From contig CATMIT010000058.1 of the NCBI GenBank assembly GCA_950069165.1, forward strand, positions 1 to 9,561: a stretch of 9,561 bases of DNA, given 5' to 3'. The notes below the pieces were generated by a model that had not been told where the DNA came from, did no database searches, and saw only the letters and a list, made by a program, of their open reading frames with translations. Shown here in pieces: positions 5,539 through 9,561 of the stretch (position 1 is the first letter of the stretch; each line of letters begins with the position of its first letter). The DNA is from an uncultured Flavobacteriales bacterium (GTDB lineage: Bacteria > Bacteroidota > Bacteroidia > Flavobacteriales > BACL11). Made by a program: the position numbers and the translations under genes.

Positions 5539-6291
5539 TTACCCCCTTTGCCTTAACGCTTCATACAAAATAACACCAGTAGCCACCGATACATTTAAAG
5601 ATGCAATTTTCCCACTCATAGGAATTTTTGCTCTTGCATCACACATTTTTAAAAACTCAGGAGAAACACCATCTTCCTCCGATCCTATAATAATGGCAGT
5701 AGGAGGGGTGTAGTCCGGCTTATACATATTGTCCTGTGTTTTTTCAGTACAGCCAACCAATTGTATGCCGCTATCTTTCATGAATTGTAAAGCCAATTTC
5801 AAATTCCAAGTACGGCAAACGGTAACTTTATGAAGCGCCCCAGCAGAAGTTTTTATCGCATCAGCATTAATGGCGGCAGCATTTTGTTCAGGAATTATAA
5901 TTGCATCTACTCCAGCACATTCGGCAGTTCTGGCAATGGCACCAAAGTTCCTTACATCCGTAATTCTGTCCAAGACCAATACTAAAGGATTTTTTCCTTG
6001 TTCGTAAAGTGCAGGAACAACATCTTCAATATTATGAAAATCGATAGGAGAGATAAAGGCAAAAACCCCTTGATGATTTTTTCTGGTCAAGCGATTGATT
6101 TTCTCTAAAGGAACATGCTTGTAGTTTATTCTCCTTAGGCGCACTAATTTCCAGAGTTCTGCAAACAAATCGTTATGCAATCCTTTTTGAATAAAAAGTT
6201 TGTCAATTGTTTTTCCGGCTTCTACCGCTTCAATTATTGGCCTAATACCAAAAATAAAATTGGCTTTGTCTTTGTCGTCTTTCCTGTTCAT
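5539..6291 (-). CDS. rlmB: TrmH/SpoU-family 23S rRNA 2'-O-methyltransferase, RlmB-like
   Basis: A SPOUT methyltransferase expected to methylate the ribose of a guanosine in the 23S rRNA peptidyl-transferase region (G2251 in E. coli). The 250 residues comprise an N-terminal substrate-binding domain (IFGIRPIIEAVEAGKTIDKLFIQKG, about 13-37, to IDFHNI) and a knotted catalytic domain. Motif 1 is LVLDRITDVRNFGAIARTAECAG (105-127) with N115 and R121, motif 2 is IIGSEEDGVS (201-210), and motif 3 is IPMSGKIASLNVSVATGVILYEALRQR (223-249). The ATG at 6291 is the only ATG before the conserved FGIRP block. It lies 50 bases inside the upstream gene, so the first 16 codons are read in two frames. An ATG at 6345 would add 18 unrelated residues. 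TrmH-family paralogues differ in target, so the position is inferred. Confidence 0.93.
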   Translation of the reverse strand: MNRKDDKDKANFIFGIRPIIEAVEAGKTIDKLFIQKGLHNDLFAELWKLVRLRRINYKHVPLEKINRLTRKNHQGVFAFISPIDFHNIEDVVPALYEQGKNPLVLVLDRITDVRNFGAIARTAECAGVDAIIIPEQNAAAINADAIKTSAGALHKVTVCRTWNLKLALQFMKDSGIQLVGCTEKTQDNMYKPDYTPPTAIIIGSEEDGVSPEFLKMCDARAKIPMSGKIASLNVSVATGVILYEALRQRG

Positions 6292-7558
6292 ATATTTTTT
6301 CTTTAATATCCATATCTGAATACACATGTCCGTCTCGCCAAGCATTTTGGGCGGTATTCCAAATATTTTTGAAATAGAGAGAACGGTTCAGTTGATAATC
6401 GTTATTGGTAAATTTGTTTTCCATTTTGGTAAAAGTAAAATTTAATGAGAAAGCATTGTTCTTTTCGCCATAAATCCAACTCTCTCCCTCTTTGCTTTGG
6501 TAAATAATATTTGGAGCGCCAAAGATAATCATTATCATTCCTCTATCGGTTTTCCAGCCCGCTTTATAAGAGGTGAAAAAAGTATTGGCATCTTCTACTC
6601 TTTTGTAAAAAGTATTAATAATTTTTTTGGCTTGTCCTTTGTCGCCTTTTGTTCTGCTGAGCCAAAATTCATCAATGGCTATTTTTGGGTTTTTGATTTC
6701 GTTTAGCTGCAAAAATTCTTCATTAGTACAAATGTATTTTAAAGGAGAAATCATATCTTTTGCAGAAGTTGTTTTTGGAAAATCATTTTCAAATGCCAGA
6801 ATACTCATTCCATTTTCTATATTTTCACTCTCTAAAATTTGATAAATTCCCACTTTATTTATAGGCAGAATAAAGAAAGTGGTATCGCTTATAAGCGGAA
6901 AAACCTTATCTACCATAATTTCTTTTGATTTTACCTCTCCCACTGAAAATGGCGGTTTTGCCAAAGGGAAATAATCATTATAATATTTTATAAAAAGGTT
7001 TTTTTGCTTTGTATTATTTTGGATAAAAAGGGTATCCGAAATATTAAAATAGGAATTAAATTGCAATCTATTTTTTTTAGTAAAAACTAAATAATCATCC
7101 TTATTGCTATTGGTTTTGTCTATACTAATGCTGTGGATAGTTGTGCTTATTTTATGATTATCTGTCAATCTTATTTTCAGCACATATTTTTTCCCCTCCT
7201 TGGTTTGCAATCTTATTTTTTCGCTTATTTCTGTAATGGTATCGGTTGCTATATTTTTACTTATGCTAAAACTATCCACAGCAAAACCTTCCCCATCCAA
7301 ATACAAATTTCCTGTCAAAATGTAATTGATTTTATTTTGCTTTTCACTTGAAGAATAAATACTCAAAAAATCGCTTGTTTTTATGTTGCAATAAAGTGTG
7401 CTTGTAGTTTTGCTATCGTTATAAACTTTAAAAAAGGGTTGCGCTTGTTTTAGGTTTTCAGAATAAATAAAAGCACGATTTTGTAAGTTGTTTTTCTTGC
7501 CAAAAATACAGCCACTAAGCAAAAGGATGAGGAAGAAATAAAGTAGATTATTCTTCAT
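6242..7558 (-). CDS. GWxTD-domain lipoprotein
   Basis: A 438-residue predicted lipoprotein. A signal peptide MKNNLLYFFLILLLSGC ends in an LSGC lipobox, with C17 as lipidated residue. The middle (about 25-270) is a beta-rich, asparagine/lysine-rich region in which I recognise no domain. The C-terminal GWxTD domain spans about residues 285-415: IDEFWLSRTKGDKGQAKKIINTFYKRVEDANTFF leads into GWKTDRGMIMIIFGAP (334-349), then SWIYGEKNNAFSLNFTF and the NRSLYFKNIWNTAQNAWRDG tail. GWxTD proteins are widespread in Bacteroidota and related phyla and have no settled function. The ATG at 7558 overlaps the rmuC end by 11 bases; ATGs at 7564 or earlier would only lengthen the signal. The C-terminal 17 residues overlap rlmB out of phase. 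Confidence 0.93.
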   Translation of the reverse strand: MKNNLLYFFLILLLSGCIFGKKNNLQNRAFIYSENLKQAQPFFKVYNDSKTTSTLYCNIKTSDFLSIYSSSEKQNKINYILTGNLYLDGEGFAVDSFSISKNIATDTITEISEKIRLQTKEGKKYVLKIRLTDNHKISTTIHSISIDKTNSNKDDYLVFTKKNRLQFNSYFNISDTLFIQNNTKQKNLFIKYYNDYFPLAKPPFSVGEVKSKEIMVDKVFPLISDTTFFILPINKVGIYQILESENIENGMSILAFENDFPKTTSAKDMISPLKYICTNEEFLQLNEIKNPKIAIDEFWLSRTKGDKGQAKKIINTFYKRVEDANTFFTSYKAGWKTDRGMIMIIFGAPNIIYQSKEGESWIYGEKNNAFSLNFTFTKMENKFTNNDYQLNRSLYFKNIWNTAQNAWRDGHVYSDMDIKEKIYEQERRQRQSQFYFWY

Positions 7559-8657
7559 TAACATTTGGTTTGTCAAGCAATTGAGGTTCAAAATCTATAC
7601 TGCTTTCTCCTCCTGAAATTTTGGTAACATCTTTGTCGATTTTTTTAAATTCATTAGATGCACTATTGTAATGGTTTACTACCGTGCCAATTGTTTTCCC
7701 TAACCTGTCATGCGAATCTTTATAGGCATTCAAATGGTTCGTTAATTTATTGATATTTTTCAATATATCTTCAATCGATTTTTCTACTTTTAAGTTGTGA
7801 AGGGCTTTTACGGTTATTTGCAACATGGGGAACAAACTCATGGGAGATACTATCATCACTTTTTTGCTGTAAGCATGTTCCACTAAGTCCTTTGAATTTA
7901 TTTGTAGAGAGCCCACTCGGCTGTTTAGTAAATCCTGATACATTCCGTCAGCCGGAATAAACATATAAGCGTAATCGGTAGTCTTTTCGTTTGGCCTAAT
8001 ATATTTTGAAGTTTCCTCAATTCTTAGCGCTATGTCTTTTTTAAATTTCTTTTCCAATTCCGCTATTTCCGCCTTGTCGCTACTTTCAATCATTTTGTTG
8101 TAGTTGTCCAATGAGAATTTTGCGTCAATCGGGATGATAAAATCCCCAACCCTTACAATAGCATCAACTGCCTCTCCATTTTCAAAATGATATTCCATCT
8201 GAAAAAGCTCAGGAGGTAATACATTTGCCAAAAGATTTTGCAGTTGAATCTCACCCAAGATTCCTCTTTGTTTTTGGTTTCCTAAAATTTTCTCTAAGGT
8301 TTTCATTTGGTTGGCAAAACCCAATACTTGCTCATTGGTACCCTTTATTTTTTCCAGCTCAGCCGTCACTTCCTTTATTACTTTGTTGGATGATGCAAAT
8401 TGCTTTTGCATGTCTTCTTTGGAGCTTTCTTGAAAAGTGCTAATCCCTTTATTGATGTCTTGCAATTTTGTTTCAATTTCTTTTCGCCCTTTTTCGGCAT
8501 TATCCCCAACCTCTTTTCTTATTTCCTGAATTTCTTTGCGTAAAGCATCATTCAACTGTAATAAAAGTTCTGCTGAATTTTCATTTTTCACTTCTGTTTT
8601 TTTAAAATAAACCAAAGTAAATCCGGCAACTAAAACAATTAAAACTAAATATTCCAT
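7548..8657 (-). CDS. rmuC: DNA recombination protein RmuC homologue
   Basis: A 369-residue protein of the RmuC family, named for limiting recombination at inverted repeats. A single N-terminal membrane helix (MEYLVLIVLVAGFTLVYF) is followed by a long charged coiled coil (about 25-125), the KILGNQKQRGILGEIQLQNLL motif (124-143) and a PD-(D/E)xK-like nuclease core. In that core VDAIVRVGDFIIPIDAKF (164-181) carries D165, D178 and K180. The domain continues through YMFIPADGMYQDLL (231-244) and SPMSLFPMLQITVKAL to a helical tail. A nuclease role is predicted from the fold. It starts 15 bases after the L,D-transpeptidase stop, and its end overlaps the lipoprotein gene by 11 bases. The short gap has no clear Shine-Dalgarno, as is common in Bacteroidota. 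Confidence 0.95.
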   Translation of the reverse strand: MEYLVLIVLVAGFTLVYFKKTEVKNENSAELLLQLNDALRKEIQEIRKEVGDNAEKGRKEIETKLQDINKGISTFQESSKEDMQKQFASSNKVIKEVTAELEKIKGTNEQVLGFANQMKTLEKILGNQKQRGILGEIQLQNLLANVLPPELFQMEYHFENGEAVDAIVRVGDFIIPIDAKFSLDNYNKMIESSDKAEIAELEKKFKKDIALRIEETSKYIRPNEKTTDYAYMFIPADGMYQDLLNSRVGSLQINSKDLVEHAYSKKVMIVSPMSLFPMLQITVKALHNLKVEKSIEDILKNINKLTNHLNAYKDSHDRLGKTIGTVVNHYNSASNEFKKIDKDVTKISGGESSIDFEPQLLDKPNVNEE

Positions 8658-8672
8658 AAGTATTTTTTTGAA

Positions 8673-9266
8673 TTATAAAATGAGCACCAATGTACCAATT
8701 CTAATTTTCTCGTACAACTCTATTACTTCTTTATTTTTCATTCTTATACAGCCGTGTGAAGCGGGCGTTCCCAATCGCCCCTCTTCTGAGGTGCCGTGAA
8801 TGTAAATGTAGCGCGAGTAGGAGTCAATTCCCTCTCCTTTATTTAATCCTTCTTCCATTCCCTCCAACCAAAGTATTCTACTTAATACATCATCTGTTTT
8901 GCTTTTGGTATTGCCTGTATATATAGTCGCGATTTTACCATAAAAAACCCTACCAATCATTTTACCGTTTATTGGCGTTTTGTCGCCAAATTTTGATTTT
9001 ACTTTGTGCAATCCAAGAGGTGTTTTGTTGCTTCCATCCTTGCTTCCTTCTCCATATACTGAACTTGAAATCACATACTCACTTAGCACTTTCCCTTGCT
9101 TAATATGATACATTTTTTGATCCTTTACACTTGCCAACAAAACTTCATCAAAGCTTTTGTCGCATTTATTTTCTATGTAATTTTTTGCTATTTCTATCAT
9201 CTGCTCTTGCCCAAAACAAGCCAATGCAAAAAATAAAAATGTTATAAGTAAAATTCTTTTTATCAT
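8673..9266 (-). CDS. Exported YkuD-type L,D-transpeptidase
   Basis: A 197-residue exported protein. The signal peptide MIKRILLITFLFFALACFG probably ends before Q20; the ALAC string is a poor lipobox, so lipidation is less likely. The YkuD catalytic domain covers about residues 42-197. It begins with LASVKDQKMYHIKQGKVLSEYVISSS and KTPLGLHKV, continues through SRILWLEGMEEG and YIYIHGT (H157), and ends with the catalytic SHGCIRMKN, where S170, H171, C173 and R175 form the active-site motif. Such enzymes make 3-3 peptidoglycan cross-links or attach or remove proteins at meso-diaminopimelate in the periplasm; which one applies here cannot be told. No separate peptidoglycan-binding domain is present. 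The ATG at 9266 overlaps the ung stop as ATGA, so translation is probably coupled. A TTG at 9275 would only add MED. Confidence 0.94.
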   Translation of the reverse strand: MIKRILLITFLFFALACFGQEQMIEIAKNYIENKCDKSFDEVLLASVKDQKMYHIKQGKVLSEYVISSSVYGEGSKDGSNKTPLGLHKVKSKFGDKTPINGKMIGRVFYGKIATIYTGNTKSKTDDVLSRILWLEGMEEGLNKGEGIDSYSRYIYIHGTSEEGRLGTPASHGCIRMKNKEVIELYEKIRIGTLVLIL

Positions 9267-9561
9267 ATCTTCCAATCAATTTCTTTTAATCCCTGCTCGG
9301 CCAATAATTTATTGGTTTTTGAAAAATGCTTGCAACCAAAAAAACCTCTGTAAACCGAAAAAGGAGAGGGGTGAGGGGCAGTCAAAATGTGATGTTTGTT
9401 TTTATCAATAAGTTCTGCTTTATCTTGAGCAAAACGCCCCCAAAGTAAAAATATTACACCTTCTTTTTTCTGGGAAATATTTTGAATTACGGAATCAGTA
9501 AACTCTTCCCCCCCCTTTTTTTGATGTGAACCCGCTTGTTTTACTCGCACACTCAAAGTAG
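9263..9561 (-). CDS. ung: Uracil-DNA glycosylase, family 1, C-terminal part (5' end outside window)
   Basis: The last 98 or so residues of a family-1 uracil-DNA glycosylase, which removes uracil from DNA at the start of base-excision repair. The reading frame stays open to the window edge; the first visible residues TLSVR correspond to the family's LTVR. Recognisable are QAGSHQKK, EEFTDSVI, GVIFLLWGRFAQDKAELI (equivalent to LLWGxxAQxK), the catalytic-histidine and DNA-intercalation loop HPSPFSVYRGFFGCKHFSKTN, and the terminal IDW. Two deviations from E. coli Ung stand out. The intercalating Leu191 position is Phe, and the conserved Trp of GWE(E/T)FTD is Gly, encoded in a run of eight G. The N-terminal half, with the catalytic GQDPYH motif, is not visible. 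The gene overlaps the L,D-transpeptidase start by four bases. Confidence 0.95.
   Translation of the reverse strand, partial: TLSVRVKQAGSHQKKGGEEFTDSVIQNISQKKEGVIFLLWGRFAQDKAELIDKNKHHILTAPHPSPFSVYRGFFGCKHFSKTNKLLAEQGLKEIDWKI
9508..9522. repeat. Homopolymer pair inside ung (C8 then T7 on the + strand)
   Basis: Eight C followed by seven T on the + strand read as A7G8 in ung, coding for the end of Gln and then Lys-Lys-Gly-Gly. It is the longest G/C homopolymer that I see in the window. The frame is intact as given, but a one-base change in length would break ung. Confidence 0.9.

Noticed and set aside
5316..5713. Plus-strand frames opposite mmcQ and the end of rlmB
   Set aside because: They are antisense shadows of two well-supported minus-strand genes and show no recognisable motifs.
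6249..6256. CAAAAATA (TATTTTTG on the minus strand) as an internal promoter before rlmB; the same octamer recurs near 7501
   Set aside because: It lies inside coding sequence, at 6249 downstream of the rlmB start, and is expected by chance at this base composition.
8658..8672. T-rich 15-base gap between rmuC and the L,D-transpeptidase gene as a terminator or promoter
   Set aside because: There is no stem before the T run on either strand and too little room for a promoter.
9508..9522. Homopolymer in ung as a phase-variation switch of a dedicated contingency locus
   Set aside because: Only one tract is seen, in a housekeeping gene with intact frame. A sequencing error or a single substitution explains it more simply; it is kept only as an observation to check.
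1..9561. Defence island, mobile element, CRISPR array, tRNA or riboswitch
   Set aside because: Reading all gene products and gaps gave only housekeeping or envelope families. No repeats with regular spacing, no transposase or integrase motifs and no cloverleaf were seen.

Overview
The window looks like ordinary chromosomal DNA of an AT-rich (roughly one-third G+C by eye) member of the Bacteroidota. The evidence is the C-terminus of the type IX secretion protein PorV, a GWxTD-domain lipoprotein, a small ZIP transporter with an HISTTILFES-type last helix, A-rich rather than Shine-Dalgarno-rich leaders, and Bacteroidota-type TAnnTTTG -7 promoter elements in two or three intergenic gaps. No tRNA, rRNA, CRISPR array, insertion sequence or prophage gene was found. 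No stretch longer than 150 bases lacks a gene.

Layout. Bases 1-649 (+) hold the end of porV followed after 2 bases by ispF (MEP isoprenoid pathway). A DUF4442 hotdog protein (-) meets ispF tail to tail and is divergent from a small aquaporin-family channel (+, 1212-1826). The channel in turn converges on thiol peroxidase tpx (-). Upstream of tpx on the minus strand, a tightly coupled three-gene cluster runs methyltransferase -> ZIP metal transporter -> AAA_28 P-loop ATPase (4331 down to 2393). A 150-base divergent gap follows, then a free-standing TerB/J-domain (DjlA-like) protein (+, 4482-5186). From 9561 down to 5183 there is a six-gene minus-strand run: ung (cut by the window end) -> L,D-transpeptidase -> rmuC -> GWxTD lipoprotein -> rlmB -> mmcQ/yjbR. 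Its junctions are overlaps or gaps of at most 15 bases, so it probably forms one transcription unit. It mixes DNA maintenance (Ung, RmuC), envelope (L,D-transpeptidase, GWxTD) and ribosome (RlmB) genes.

The genes are nearly all recognisable housekeeping families, and I did not find a convincing new multi-gene system. The points that deserve a second look are:
- the aquaporin-like channel, which has lost every polar residue of the ar/R selectivity filter while keeping both NPA motifs;
- the ZIP transporter, whose helix-5 metal site carries Lys and Val instead of the usual acidic ligands, in a coupled operon with a methyltransferase and a kinase-like P-loop protein;
- a 50-base out-of-phase coding overlap between the GWxTD protein and RlmB;
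- two convergent gene pairs that share a palindromic TTAA as both stop codons;
- an A7G8 homopolymer in ung that coincides with loss of a conserved Trp.
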